From: Marsupella aquatica
Lineage: Eukaryota > Marchantiophyta
Length of the DNA: 64,000 bases
Direction: 5' to 3'
Assembly (NCBI GenBank): GCA_973895155.1
Contig: OZ316893.1
Coordinates: 25,916,001 to 25,980,000 of the forward strand
Below the pieces are notes generated by a model. That model searched no databases, was not told where the DNA came from, and saw nothing but the letters and a program-made list of their open reading frames with translations. A program made the position numbers and the translations under genes. Below, in pieces: positions 22,911 to 35,254 of this stretch (the first letter of the stretch is position 1; each line of letters begins with the position of its first letter).

Positions 22911-24667
22911 ACGACAAACCCATGTCTAAACACGACATTATTTCTCCAAAGTTCTCATCACATTAGAACCAGAAGGGGGACTCAAATATGGGGATGGGCA
23001 TATTTCTACAGGAGTATCTGGTCATACACTAATTCTGAGATGGCCTCCAGGGGAGTAACTTGGGCTTGATGCTACTTCCTGCTGTGGCCAACAGAAACAG
23101 CACCTGGGAAATCCTATGGCAATAGCTTGTCTCTTGCCGGATTGATTGTCAAATTACTGCGACATCCATTTTCAAAGATATCATGGACATGTCAAATCTA
23201 GGGTGGCTTGAAGTTTGAGTCCCTCTAGTCCACTCATTTGTAAAACCTGATGGGAGAAGAGTTTAGGGTTTTGGGACAGAACAAGTGACTGACATTTTTG
23301 GTGTGCGGTACAGGTCTCTAATCTATGTTAGGGTTTAGGGCAGCCTCCATTTTAGAGGAGAATTTTTGCCAAACTCCGCGCAATTGAAAAGTCTTTGCAC
23401 ATTTTGGCACTTTGCTAGTTTGATTAGGGTTTTGTCTTGATTAGCCGGTTCCTGTGTAATTAGGAATCCCGCTAGCCAGAATCAGATGGTTATCCTTAAA
23501 TCTACCTAATTCTACTTCTCAGACAAAAATTAAAAAGGAATATTCAGAGAATCATTTCCTTTCTACGAAAGGTACCATTCGCCAAAAGAACAAACCTTAA
23601 AAATTTCCCGAGTTTAGGGTTCAAGTTGGAATTAAAAACTAAAAACTAATAAGCAGGTCAAGCCATCAACCCTAATAAAGATACTTTTGGAATACAATGC
23701 GATTCTTTCTGCCCAAAGAGACATCGCTGGAGCTCCTGCAACAGGGAATGCCACATGTGGAAAAGTGGCTTCAATTAAGACTGGAAAAGTGCGCTCATTA
23801 AATGCACAGGAAATAATATTGTCCTTTACTTCAGTCAAAAAGTACCCTCTTGGAAGACCCAGTGGAGGTCGTAGCGCTCAGATCCATATTAATAACTGAT
23901 GCATGCTGCGTTTTTCCTTTTACAGTAGTTACGTTCATCTTGTCATTTAGCTAAGCTGCTTTATTATTTTTGGCATTTACCTTATGAATAAGGTGATAGT
24001 GTCGATCAGTGCTTTATTATTTTTGGCTCTTTGTGTATGGAACAGTTGATAGTGTCGATCTATATTTCACGTTGTTATCATGGTTTGGTATCATTCTCTA
24101 TCCTCTGGCGATCATGGCAGTCACGACTTGTAAACTCGAGGGATGCATGCAATGGATGAAACTACAGTAGCACTTTTTGGTGAGAAATTATTCCTTAGTG
24201 TCCATACCCTATCAATTAAAGAGTTAGACACGAAGTTGCTTGTGTTTTAGTGATCTACTCATCTAGTTGCAAAACTGAGATGATCTTCCTGTTTGTGTTC
24301 CTGCTTCTTTCAGTTTTTACGGGTCAGGTAACTGGACATTAAAATATGACATATATGATGTACAATATCCTTTCATACTATGATAAACCTAGTGATTATT
24401 TTTTAAATCAATGAGTGCACACCCTATATGACCACATTTTGATGTGTGATTACTGGCAGAGATTTTTTACTGGCAAGTGATTTGCAATACAGGATACAAT
24501 TCAGACCCCCCAAAAACAGCACAAAGTCACAAGGCAAAACCAGCTAGACAGATCTAGTAAGTCGCCATGAAATTGGAGTTTAGAACATTACAATACTGAG
24601 AGCAACAACTAGTAAATCACAGAAATCTAATTTACTATTGCCAAACCAAACACATGAATCATTTCCA

Positions 24668-24765
24668 CTTGTGGGCTACCCTACAGTGTTCCATGTTCCA
24701 TGCTCTAACGAGATGGGCTACTAATGGGTGGGTCTTCTTTAGTTTCAAGACAAAAACCAACCCTA
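24668..24765 (+). mobile_element. 5'-truncated SINE fragment
   Basis: CTTGTGGGCTACCCTACAG, TGTTCCATG, GAGATGGGCT and TTTCAAGACAAAAACC occur in the same order as in the 3' half of the complete SINE at 46293-46617, including the A-rich end. The tRNA-like head is missing. Confidence 0.6.
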
Positions 24766-25051
24766 GACAGCTGGGCAGGTTTGGGGCCATGGGAAAACTC
24801 CATAGGGCATCTCCAAGCTCCGTGTTATGGCTGATGGTTTTTGGCTATGATTTTTCTTGCGCAGTGATGTAAAAGATGTCTTTTGTGTCTTTCAGTAATC
24901 CCTACTCTGACTACAGTCATATGATGATTCCTTCAGCCAAAAACCTATTGATTATAAATTTGGTAGTCTACAAGTTTTTCTGATACTAACCTTAGCATAG
25001 TAATTGAGATTTGAGACCTCCTAACATCAAACCTTGGTAATGCAAAGGAAC

Positions 25052-25345
25052 TGGCTTAGGTCAGTTGGCCAAGTGGATGAGCCTAGAACCTAGAATATCC
25101 ACAGGCAGGCGAGTGTTGAGGATATGTGTACATGTGTGAGTGACATGTAGAAACAAGGGTACTAGGGTAGTTTCCCTTCAACCTCGGCGTGTCCACTTTG
25201 GGACCCTGGTTCAACCCTCTCTCACACTTTGGATAGTTGACGGGTATCTTCACCTTGTGGGCCACCCAACAAAGGTGCATGCTCCAAACTACAGTAGATA
25301 GTGTGTCCTCTTCTGAATTGTCTGCTTTACTTTTCACAGAAAAAC
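25052..25345 (+). mobile_element. tRNA-derived SINE (diverged copy)
   Basis: The head TGGCTTAGGTCAGTTGGCC matches the head of the minus-strand SINE at 46617. A box A-like TGGCCAAGTGGATGAGC (25067-25083) is followed by AGCCTAGAACCTAG, then an extra ~100 bp not in the other copy, then a box B-like GGTTCAACCC (about 25209). The 3' part (CACCTTGTGGGCCACCCAAC, TGCATGCTCC, TTTCACAGAAAAAC) also follows the other copy. I could not find a target duplication. Confidence 0.65.
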
Positions 25346-25559
25346 TTGCTAGCACATTTTGGTCATGCTAGCTTCAGCATTCATAGGTGCGAATTCGGGT
25401 GCTTATAGTTTTGGCAAATTGGTGTTTTAGTACAGTAGTTGGACTTCTAAAAATGTCCTTTCCCACCTTAAAGTTAGTCCCCAGTCAAGTTATCGTCAAC
25501 GAAATCCCACATGAGACTTCAAGTCGATAGTACAAAGTACGAGGTAAATCTGTTGTTCC

Positions 25560-28160
25560 CATTTTATCCTACGGCGTACCAATCGTGTGCGGAAATAGTC
25601 AACCCCTTCACCCAGTATTCCAGTAATGACAGTTTACTGTAAAAGAGAGACCTACCGAACCGCTACCAAACGCCCATACTATATCCAGAAGCCGTCCCCG
25701 TTCCGTGTTTCACGGCATGCATCCCGAAGACGGTCGGCATTACGGCGAGCTTGCAGGCCGCCCGATCTTCGAATCGACGGGCACGCGATAGAATATCCCG
25801 CGAAAACGTCCTCGGAAGTCAATAATTACTATTATCGTGGTCTATCGGATCCCGGCCGAGGAGGATCGCGTAGACGTGTCCTTATTATTGGAACCCGGAC
25901 GGGTTGTGGTGCCGCAGTACGGTGCACTGAGTGGCTTATCCGTTCAGGGCGCCGAGCTATAAAGGCCGAACGGCCGAACTTGCGGTCTTGTCGACTTGTC
26001 GGACCCTGGTTGGATCCGTACTGGATCCGTACCATGTTATGTTGGTGCGGCCCCCTGGCTCCGTCAAGCGAACCGAGGCAAGCAAGTGCGACGTGGGGCG
26101 GCAGCGTACGGTTGGTCATGACTTCTTTCCCGGTCGCTGGGTTCCGTCGACCTGGATAAAAGGTACCGGTCACCGGCCCATACGGGCGGGCGCAGTTATG
26201 AGCCTCTCTTGTTACGGTGTGATAAAGAAAGATATATATACGAGATTTTTCTTTGACAGGATCCAGTTTCACATGGTTTGAGGTTCAAGTCTGGTCAGCG
26301 TATTGTGAACTGTGAAGCGCGAAGTGTGTGATTTTTTGAAATAATTATAATGCATTAAGCCGCACTTTTGGATATGGGAAAGTCAGTTGTGCTGACAAGA
26401 CTTATCCGGAAAATGATCTTGAGACGAGTACCTGCAGTGTAGGGCCGGCCATAAGTTACGGTCCGTGCTGGGCTAGATCTTTTTGCTGAAAGGTGGGGAT
26501 TTATGGCGCGCTTTCCGACCACGCGATGATCAGAGTAAGCGCAGTGGAGTGGGGGGGGAGTCAAGGCTCCAGCAGAGCAGATTTGATTACAGTCGCACGA
26601 TCAGGATTGGGCTACACTTATGTGCCGCCCTCACTGTAATCAATAATCGACGGGAATGGATTGCTCGTATGGGAGTCGAGTGACAGCATGACCACTCCCG
26701 TACTGTATTCCTGCTGCCACTTTTACAAAGCCGCGTGTACTTCGCATGGAAAGGAGAGAAGCCATGCAATGCCATGCCGGAAGCCCCATCGTCACGCGGG
26801 ACTTTCATGTGGGAATGTTTATTGGCCGTCGCGTGGCTTCTGAGGAGAACATGGTCTGCTTTGTTGCGCTACAAAAGATAGCCACATAGGGTAGCAGGAT
26901 AACAGCAGGATAACCCTCTAGCACGTTTAGGTGATATTCGAGGGGGGTTGCAAAATTATTTTACTCTCCGTTTTGAGTTTCATACACGGTACGAGTCGAG
27001 CCATTTTCCATGCTGGTATTGGGTAGTACATTCAGGGACAGATGGGCAAAGCGCACAAGTGATTTACCCATGCCTTTGGAAAGTTACCGTTTGAGACCAA
27101 CCAAGAACAATGCTGTAATTTCAGGGCACTTCAAGATGGGCCTGCAATTTTACATGAAATGCACTTGTGCACGTATGCAAGGCAGTGATTACCCATGCCT
27201 TGGAACGTTACCATAAGAGACCAACCAAAAACAATGCTGTAATTTCAGGGGACTTCAAGATGGGCCTTTTTCCATGAAATGCACTAGTGCATGTATGCAA
27301 GGCCTAGTCTATGAAAGCACTTGCTGGCACGCGGGAAAGATGAACTCAAAATAGAGGGAAAGATGAGGGTTTAGGGTTTAGACTTTGTTTGTCCTCACCT
27401 CTCGCTTTCCGTTCAAGGAACGTGTAATTAAGGCTCGTTTATTAAAATTAAACAACGAGTGTCTTAACGTGAACGAAAAGACATTGGACTAAACGTCTAA
27501 GCCACTTACACCGTGGTTTACTAGACAGTGGCGTGGACGCCATCAGTTTACGTGTCATCGAACACCTGTATTGTTTGCCGAGCACTTGTGTGGTTGCCGT
27601 TCCAGTGACAGTCGCGATTACATGTCCACCGCACGCGACATATCATCACATCTGTACTGGACTGTACCTTATCTCCCCCCGTCACCGTGTGGACTGTGGA
27701 GCACGGTCAGCTGCAAGCAAGAGCAGTCATTACATCTACACCAGGCGCGACATGTAAGGTAATCTTTACTGTAATACAGTTCGCGTCAGCGCGTGTGGAA
27801 CAAAACATTCGCCGCGGCGCTGAGGGTTTTTGGCCTTTTGGGGTCCGAGGCGCGTAGAAGATAGCGATGCCCTCCTTTTCGCCGGTAAATACCCTGACTC
27901 GGGTCCGTCACACTGCGCACGTGTGGTATCCGAAGATTCCGGTGGTTTGTCCCGGGGTAAACGCTTGTCAATGTCGGAATCTGATCGGTCAGGAACGCTT
28001 TTGCTCCTTTCTTGATTCAAAGTGGATTGGTGCCCACGTGTCCACCCTACATGGCAAGCCTATCCACAGAGTCGTCAATCCGATAGCCTAGTCTGTAGCT
28101 GAGTCAGGTCACGGTAGCTGGCACACAGCAACCACGTAACGGAAGGACTGTACGTAAATA
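25560..28160. other. CpG-rich block without supported gene
   Basis: By eye this stretch is much richer in GC and CpG than its neighbours, especially 25620-26200, 26400-26850 and 27500-28100. Frames of up to 177 codons exist on both strands, but they overlap, lack domain signatures and read like chance products of CpG-rich DNA. A TATAAAGG-like site is at about 25956, and GGATCCGTAC is doubled at 26013-26032. At 27058-27183 and 27184-27303 there is a ~121-126-bp tandem duplication (AGTGATT(T)ACCCATGCC to GTATGCAAGGC). GGGTTTAGGGTTTAG, telomere-like, is at about 27367-27382. The block could be an old promoter or a young insertion; I cannot tell. Confidence 0.45.
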
Positions 28161-28679
28161 AATATCTCCTATTTTGCATTGCCGATTCAGAACGAAAACC
28201 TCGGTAGAAAAACAGATTCCACCTTTGAGAAACAGAGCAATGTAACCCCTTAAATCTAGAATCTTAATTATATGAACTCAGACAAAATTTGCTTTTGACG
28301 TAAGATAAAGTTACCCGGTTTGTGAGGGTTCTCTGGTGTTTGGGGTTACCCACACTAATTTAATGGGCAAGACACTTTGGGTATTTTACTCCAAGAACAT
28401 CTTTGAAGGCAGTTTAACATTCTTAAGTCGGTTGAGAATAAAATCGAGTTACACCCTAGGCCAGCTGCACTGCAAAATTGACCAATTCCACTACTCAAAA
28501 CCCAGAAATATGTCACAACTTTACTCAAGAAATTGACGAAGTGATGGAAAGGGGCTATTTTGTGGCCATTTTTCATGGATAGCCAATTCTGTCTAATAGC
28601 CTCTATTTAATTTTTTTTTTTTTTTAAAGGGAATTTTGTGAAACTTCACAGAAAAAAAGAGTCAGTCACAATAGTTACA

Positions 28680-28840
28680 CCCAAGATCTATCAGTCTATA
28701 CTCAAATGAGTTACCACAAAGTCATGCCTCTTTGGGCACTGTTTTTATTTTTCCACAATAATTGAACCCAATACCTATTAGTCTATAGTCAAATGAGCTA
28801 CCACAAAATCATACCTTTTTGGGCACTGCCTCTATTTTTT
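28680..28840. repeat. ~105-bp imperfect duplication
   Basis: GTCTATACTCAAATGAGTTACCACAAAGTCATGCCTCTTTGGGCACTG (28692-28740) recurs with changes at 28780-28828 (GTCTATAGTCAAATGAGCTACC...). Both are followed by TTTTTATTTTT. No coding function is seen. Confidence 0.8.
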
Positions 28841-28899
28841 TAATGTGGAGAGTCATGTAACCACGCTTCAAGCTTGTTCGTCGTGTAAAGACACCCTAA

Positions 28900-29960
28900 T
28901 GTGCAAAAGGAGAATATGAATAACACTATCCCGTATCAAAGAGGATGATCGCTCGTTTTACCGCGATGATATTATCCTCTTCCCGTACTGGACCAGAATG
29001 GTAACCAATCCTGTTATTCAGTTAGCGCCGATTGCGTAGCGACTTGCCACAGCAAAATTCCCTCTTATCCGTACGGCGTAACTATCATTCGACACTCCCT
29101 ATCCGATCGCAGCCTCGTCCGCTCGGATCACCCCGACTTCCTTTATCCAGAGGATAGTATTAGTACCTCCCGTAGAATAGAAGCAACGGGCATCATTCTG
29201 GCCAGTGAGACAACAATGACTGTTCCAAGTCCCGTACTCGGTATCAGGCTGTAGAGTGACTGGCGCTACCCCGCGGCCCCCGGTTGTCCCGGGCTCTGTT
29301 TGGTGTAGTTCCGTGGGGAGTCCAACCATCAGCCGGTGGCGGCCGCAGCTAGGTCAGCAACGGCCCCCTCCAGGGTACGGACTACGGAAAGAAGTATAAG
29401 GGAAAAATTAGAAGGCCTTCCGTCATTACGCATTTACGGTTGCTTGGAAAACCTAACCCTACACTACTTTGTCTTTTCCAAATTCCATCCCCGGGTATTT
29501 TTAGTCGCCGGGTTCTCTGCGCCGTTATTGCGTCATGATGATCCTTCTGGAGTTCTGGGCTCCCGGTTCCGGCAAAACGTCACCGGGCCCCGATCCGAAC
29601 GCCATCTGCGCGACATCAGTGTTTGTCGCCCCTTTGCAGTCAGTTTACCACGCTCGGTGACTCACCATGTTAACGTTATCCTGTCCCCCTTTCTTCTGGC
29701 CTGTCGCAGCACGTGTCACATCTGGATATGGCCACTCGGTGATCGTCGATCGAAGAATCGCCTTATCCCATACTCCCATAGTACGGACCTGCACTTCCGT
29801 GGACAGGGAGGTTCAGCCGTTGATAATACGTCTACACGCAACGCGAGTTTCGCATCCGAGGCGTGCTTTGATAGCACACCTGCGCCAGGTGGTCCGTGAC
29901 TCCAGTTTCCGAAACTCCGGGGATTTTCCAATTGCAGGATACAACCGTAAGTTGAAAAGC
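28900..29960. other. Second CpG-rich block, no supported gene
   Basis: This is again CpG- and GC-rich against AT-rich flanks. The longest plus-strand frame (29336-29899) begins at a GTG, not an ATG, overlaps a minus-strand frame and shows no motif. A NotI-like GCGGCCGC occurs at 29339. From 29960 to about 31900 the DNA returns to ordinary AT-rich intergenic sequence with a (TAA)n run at 30087-30104 and no genes that I can support. Confidence 0.4.
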
Positions 29961-31849
29961 GCGCAAATCTGGGGATACCCAATTTAGAAGTCATGAGAGT
30001 TTAATGTGCCTTGCAAATTTGTTTGTCGTCAAACCTACTAAAAGCCAACTCCCTTTGGGTGGCCCCTTGTTTGTGAACACAAAATAATAATAATAATAAT
30101 AACTAATGTCATAATATTATTCAGTGACTTTCATGCCTTTTCATAGATACAAGTGGAGAGATTTATTTGATGGAATCCCAAAATGAGTTATGTTACTTAA
30201 CAGGACCCCTGATAGTTTGGGTACATTGAATCAAGGTCAATCAATCCTCTAGGTCCTATCAAATAACATGTTTCAGTTTTTTGCCTGCATCTTTAAGAGT
30301 CGGGAGGGCCCTAACTCAGGGCCGCCCACATGCTTGGCGGCCTTGAGGATTTTTGGTTTTGAGAACTAGGTAGTGTGTTTAGTTAGAACATGTTGAACCC
30401 CTCTATTGTTGTCCAGTATTTATCCATCCACAAAATTGATTTAAAGAGTTTCTTGTGCCTGACATTTCTGCCAACCATTTATTGTGAGAAATTTTTACAT
30501 TGTTATCATCCCATAGAGAAAACGACAACACCGCTCTTCATGAAATAACAACATTTCAAGGAGCGCCAGAAAAGGCCTCATTGCCTCTTGTTGCCAAGTG
30601 ACGTTACTTTCACTCCATGGAGTGATAGAAAGATACCTCATCCCTTCCAGACGTGTCATATTCCTTTTGTGCTACATGGTATGGTGGGAGAATCCCTCTC
30701 ATTGTTATCCTTGCACTGTTTTCATTGGTTTAGCTCACAAGCAAGCAGGAGGTAGGTGCAACCATGCAAGAGACAACAACCACTAAAAATGAATTTAAAT
30801 GAATTAAGAAAATCACAAAAAACCAAGAAAATGCTATTCTATGCACAGGAGAACGCCAGTATGCATCAACCGCCCCCTAGAAGGAAAAAAAAAAGCACTC
30901 CATGCTTGTAGCCTCTCCCCAACCTGGATGGGGACCAAACGCACGATTTGTTTTACCGAATTTACCCGCCCAAACTCATATTCCCTCCAGTAGTTACAGT
31001 ATCTCACTGAAGTACTAAAACGGGACCTACCAGAAGAGCAGTACATAGCCAGGTAAGCAATTCGGAGAGGATAAACTCAGAGCGAGTGGATGATAAAGGT
31101 GCCTTTTCTAAATATCAGAGCTATCTCCTGTAACTTCTAGATACTTGCACGATGGGCTGTGGAGTAGTGAGTAGAGGGAAAGTTCGATGGACATTTTTCT
31201 TGTCCGTTCTATGAAAATGAATCAATCAAATATAAAATAAGTAAATTACTGAGATAAGGATTTTGTTTTATTATGTGTTATGATTATAAAATTTTAAATA
31301 TAATAGAATTTCTGTATATCTCACTAAATTCTACTGTACACATGAACTATGACCTACCATGGTATGGATGCATGTGAGATCGAATAGTGAGAATAGACGT
31401 CAATTTTCCTATATATCCAAGCATGCAATCACGCGCGAGTCTTCACTTCTGTGCATGTAATTTACGCAAGTGCTCAGATTGAAACAATCTGGATGAATAC
31501 TACAGTTAGAGACATTCAATGGTCGAGAAGTCAGGAGACGAAATGGATTTACTCACGAATTTTTGGGTTTACGAAAGTCTCTAATTGGAAAACCCGGAAT
31601 TCCTGATATGGATATTTCCTTTTTGGGCGAGTATATCCGCTCCTCGGCCCTGTGACCCTGTCTCTATCGGTGGCTGGCTGGCCACTGTGCGTGCCGATAG
31701 CAGCCGTCCTACTAACTAGGCAGGATGGGCGATCATACGCGATCTGTCCGTTCCCTCCACTCGCCAGATAGTTCGTCACATTTTCTCTTTTCCGCTCTCA
31801 CGCCCTGTGTGACCGACACGAGCTACGAAGTTGGTCTATCTATTTTTCT

Positions 31850-33508
31850 TACATTAACGTTGAACCGTCAGATCTTCTTCCATTAATGTGCGACCGTACG
31901 ATTCTGGGTGAAACACAGAAACACGGTCTGTGGCTGACTGAGAGAACTTGGATGATGACAAAATGGCTCTCTCTATCTTGACGGTACAGGGGTATCCGGG
32001 GCTGGAGCGAGCGAGTGGCTGGAGGGATGAGGGTGCCGCTAAGTTGGCGGCGTGGGAGGGTGGACGGCTGGATGGAGCGGAGAGGGGGGGGAGGGGTGGA
32101 TGGGAATTCGGTTCCAACGACGAGGATGATGACGGCTGCTGGAGCTCTGATTCGTCTGCTGCCTCGTCTCGTCTCGTCTCGTCTGGGCTCGTCTCGTTGG
32201 CGTCGGCTTAAATGCTTGTGGATGGGGGGAGTGTGGGCAGCATTGTTGGTGTGTTGCGTTCGCCGTGCCCTTTGAGAGAATCAATATTCATCGAGCGTTT
32301 GTTCGGTCGTTGCGTCGCGTTGGTTTCGTTGCATCGAGATCGAGGAGGAGAGAGAGAGAGAGAGAGAGGACAGCGTGCAAGACAAAAGGAAGGAGAGGAC
32401 AACGAGAGATTGAGGCGTATCTTGAACCACATCGCTACAGTGCTGCAGCGGGGGTGCTGCCGCTCGTGAAGGGATTGATTGACTGATTGATTGATGGAGT
32501 GATTCTGAGATTGGGGGAGCGAGCGAAGAAAGGCGACGAGAGACGACGAACTCTGCTCTCGGTACATTTTGCCTTGGCTGCTGTGTGGAGTGAGTGGGAT
32601 TGAGTGGAGAGTCTGCTACAGTCGGCGTGTGAGTGTGTGTGATGTGTGAAAAAACGAGAGTTCGTGTCGTGATCGTGTGAGGAGAAGGAAGACGAGTTCG
32701 CGTGCTCATCGTGTGAGAAGAAGGAAGAAGAGTTCGCATCTCCGTCGTGTGAGCGGAGGAGAAGGAGGTCGGTCGGTCGGTCGGTCCCGCTGGGAGGAAA
32801 GGTTAGGAAAGGGAAGGAAAGACGAAAGGAGGGTACTCGTTTTCAACAAGAGGATCAATCGTGTTGTTCTAGAGAAATCGGCGGGGGCGGCCCAAAAGGG
32901 GCGAGGTGTGTAGACAACGCCAAGAGGAACATCCAAACTGCATTTGCTTGTCGCCGCTCTGTTACTTCGCTTGTTCCTCGTCAGCGAACGAGATATTGAG
33001 AGAGCCAGATAAAAGGGAGAGACGAATAGGTACGAGCAATTGTGAGACATTTTTTTCCTTCAAGAGAGAGGGAATCGGATAGAAAGAAAGGAAGGAACTG
33101 CTTGATTGGTGCAAGTCGTCATCAGTCCTTGAAGATACGTGCGCACAGAGCAGAAGGAGGATGGGGAGTGAGATCTCTTCTTCACAGCAAATCTAAAGAC
33201 AGCCAAGAACACAGGTTGAAGGTAACTATCTGACTTGTCCTTGACGAGTTTCGACAGGGAATGAGAATCCTTTTCAAGTGTCCAGGAAGAGTGGATGCCC
33301 GCGAAGGAACATGCGTACGCTGGCGAGACAAGATGGAGGATCCTAGAGATTAGTCTTAGTCACAGCGGAGGAGAAACATAAATTTGCCTCTTCGTTTCCA
33401 AATTATTCATTTGATACGCTTTTGTATAATTTCGGAGATCTGGCAAATACTCAGCAAGCAGATGATCAGTCGGATCTCAAAGAGCCAACTGTCCCCATAG
33501 GTGCAGAG
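31850..33508 (+). promoter_or_regulatory. Promoter and long low-complexity leader of the OXS3-like gene
   Basis: The plus strand shifts to G/A- and T/G-rich low-complexity sequence. It holds CGTCT repeats (about 32155-32200), a GA run of about 11 units (32346-32368), TTGATTGA-type repeats (32470-32495), GAGAAGGAAGA repeats and GGTCGGTC x5 (32767-32787). This is typical of a long purine-rich plant 5' UTR. Several short upstream ATGs occur. A TAG at 33344 is the last in-frame stop before the gene's frame, and the first in-frame ATG is 33509. A spliced leader is possible (TAG at 33498-33500 could be an acceptor). Confidence 0.55.
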
Positions 33509-35254
33509 ATGAAGAGAGTTATGTGTAGCAAAATGGCGGTAGCGTACCCGAAGAATGTAGACATTGGGAAAGGTCCCGGGAATGTCTTATACAAAGTGGG
33601 ACCGAAAGGTGGCCAGCAGCAGCAATGCTCAGATGGCTCACCGAAAAGTAGCTGCAAAGTGCACCCGAACGCTCTTAACAATCAAAATGACACAGCCGTG
33701 TGGAACATCATAGCTCTCTCCATGTGTCTTCGCCCACAATCACCCGACTCGAACATTTGCCTGGGATCCGCTTCCCCCTTGTCTTCCTCTCCATCTTTGA
33801 ATTCTCCTTCCACCTCCGGGAGAACTTCTTCTGACGGGGGAGATAAATTGCCGTCGCCTAGCAGTACAACTACTTCGGGTTCTATATCTAGGAACTACTT
33901 GGGCCTTGGCGGCTCGTTGAAACGCGGACTGGATCAAGAGCAGAGAAGCCACAGTGGGTGCCAAACAGACAGTGACGAAGAGAAATCCACGGTGTCACAC
34001 TTTGCGGATCAGTTCGGTGGAATTAGAGTTATTCAGACTTATGGCTCCAACAAGGATTCGTCGATGTTGTTTGGCGGACAGTCGCTTGGGGCTGAGATGG
34101 ATGGACCCGAGCTTTCTTCGTCGTCGTCTTCAATTGGAGGTTGTGATGACAGCCCGTGTTCGTCAGGGGAGGGATCCCTTGAGGTGTCTTCTTCGGTGGA
34201 CATGGAGGTTGCATCGTCCCTTCGGAGTGGGCCTCTCCATCATATGAGCGAACTAGAAGCTTCTCTCCCTATCAAGTAAGATCTCTATCTCTCGAACTCT
34301 CTCCCTCCTTAAACAGCGAGCTTTAGTCTAGACACGGGTTGAAGTTTTCTGGAAGAGAAAACTAGTCCCGAGTGAGGGATGATATCCCATTCATTCTCTT
34401 GCAATCCTTTTGATGTTCGAATAATGCCTCCGACACTAACCGTCGAAGGTTGGGAAGGTCAGAGGCAATGAACTCCATGCCGAGGCAGGATTTGCCAGGA
34501 ATCTAGAGCTCCAAGAGATTTAAAACTTTCTTATCTCTCTTGTTGTAAGCACGGCATGTACAGCACGTGCTCAAATAACATCGTTGGAGGGGAGAGGGGG
34601 GCGTGAGCTTGATCTTGATAGGATTCTCCTTTGTTCTGTCTTTCTTATTTGTGTCTTTCTTATTTGTGTATGTTCTGGAAGTTCTATCTGGTATACAGGG
34701 AAGTGACTTGGCTATCACTGTGTCACCAAAAGTTCCGGGGCTGAGGTTATCATCCTATGCATATGGGTGTTACATTCGCATCTGAAGTCATGATAGCCAG
34801 ATTGTGTCAGCAAGGAGTTTTGTTGATCTGGGCAACTGTCCTGGAGATAATATCTTTTACACAACATCTAACCGTGGCTACGCTTCGACCTTGCAGGAGA
34901 GGATTATCAAGATTCTGGAATGGGAAGGCCAAGTCATTCTCATCGCTAGCGGACGTTTCTTCCATCGAAGAACTGGCCAAGCCTGACAACCCCTACGCCA
35001 AGCGGCGGAGAACCACATTCGGGGAACGGCACAAGTCATTCCCCCCTCTCTCTCAATCATCCACTGCTGGCATCTCCAAGAGACCGCCTTCCAACTCTGG
35101 CAGCAGAGGTGGTCTAGCCATGGCTGTGGCAATGGGCAGCAGACTCGTCCAAGCTCCCGACAAGAATCAGCAGCACTCTGCGTCGACGTATGTGTATTCA
35201 AGTCGTTCCATGTCTCTGACAGATCTAGGTCAAGCGACCTCCGATGCCGGTTAA
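33509..35254 (+). CDS. OXIDATIVE STRESS 3 (OXS3)-like protein
   Basis: Two exons, 33509-34275 and 34897-35254, join in phase 2 across a 621-bp intron (AA|GTAAGA ... TTGCAG|GAGAGG) to give 374 aa. The OXS3 family is a plant group of nuclear proteins linked to tolerance of oxidative and heavy-metal stress, probably acting on chromatin or transcription. The hallmark is in exon 2: GLSRFWNGKAKSFSSLADV followed by ELAKPDNPYAKRRRT, which matches the family's G-L-S-x-F/Y-x-x-G-K-x-x-S-F-x-x-L-x-D-V core. The serine/acidic patch before the intron (SSSSSSIGGCDDSPCSS, ~203-219) is also typical. The N-terminal ~200 residues are serine-rich and low complexity; the protein is about twice the length of Arabidopsis OXS3. 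The start is the first in-frame ATG. Family assignment is good; the exact role is inferred. Confidence 0.85.

Noticed and set aside
23687-23899. 70-codon frame KVASIKTGKVRSLNAQEI...
   Set aside because: Looks mildly protein-like, but no family recognised and no splice sites or neighbouring exons support it.
25626-26272. Overlapping frames of 177 and 146 codons on opposite strands in CpG-rich DNA
   Set aside because: No domain motif on either strand, arginine/proline-rich composition typical of CpG-rich chance frames, no splice or promoter support.
29336-29899. 187-codon plus-strand frame
   Set aside because: Begins at GTG, overlaps a minus-strand frame, no recognisable motif.
32015-32913. 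Several frames on both strands in the low-complexity leader
   Set aside because: They are translations of simple repeats (GA, CGTCT, GGTCG) and lie in the presumed 5' UTR.
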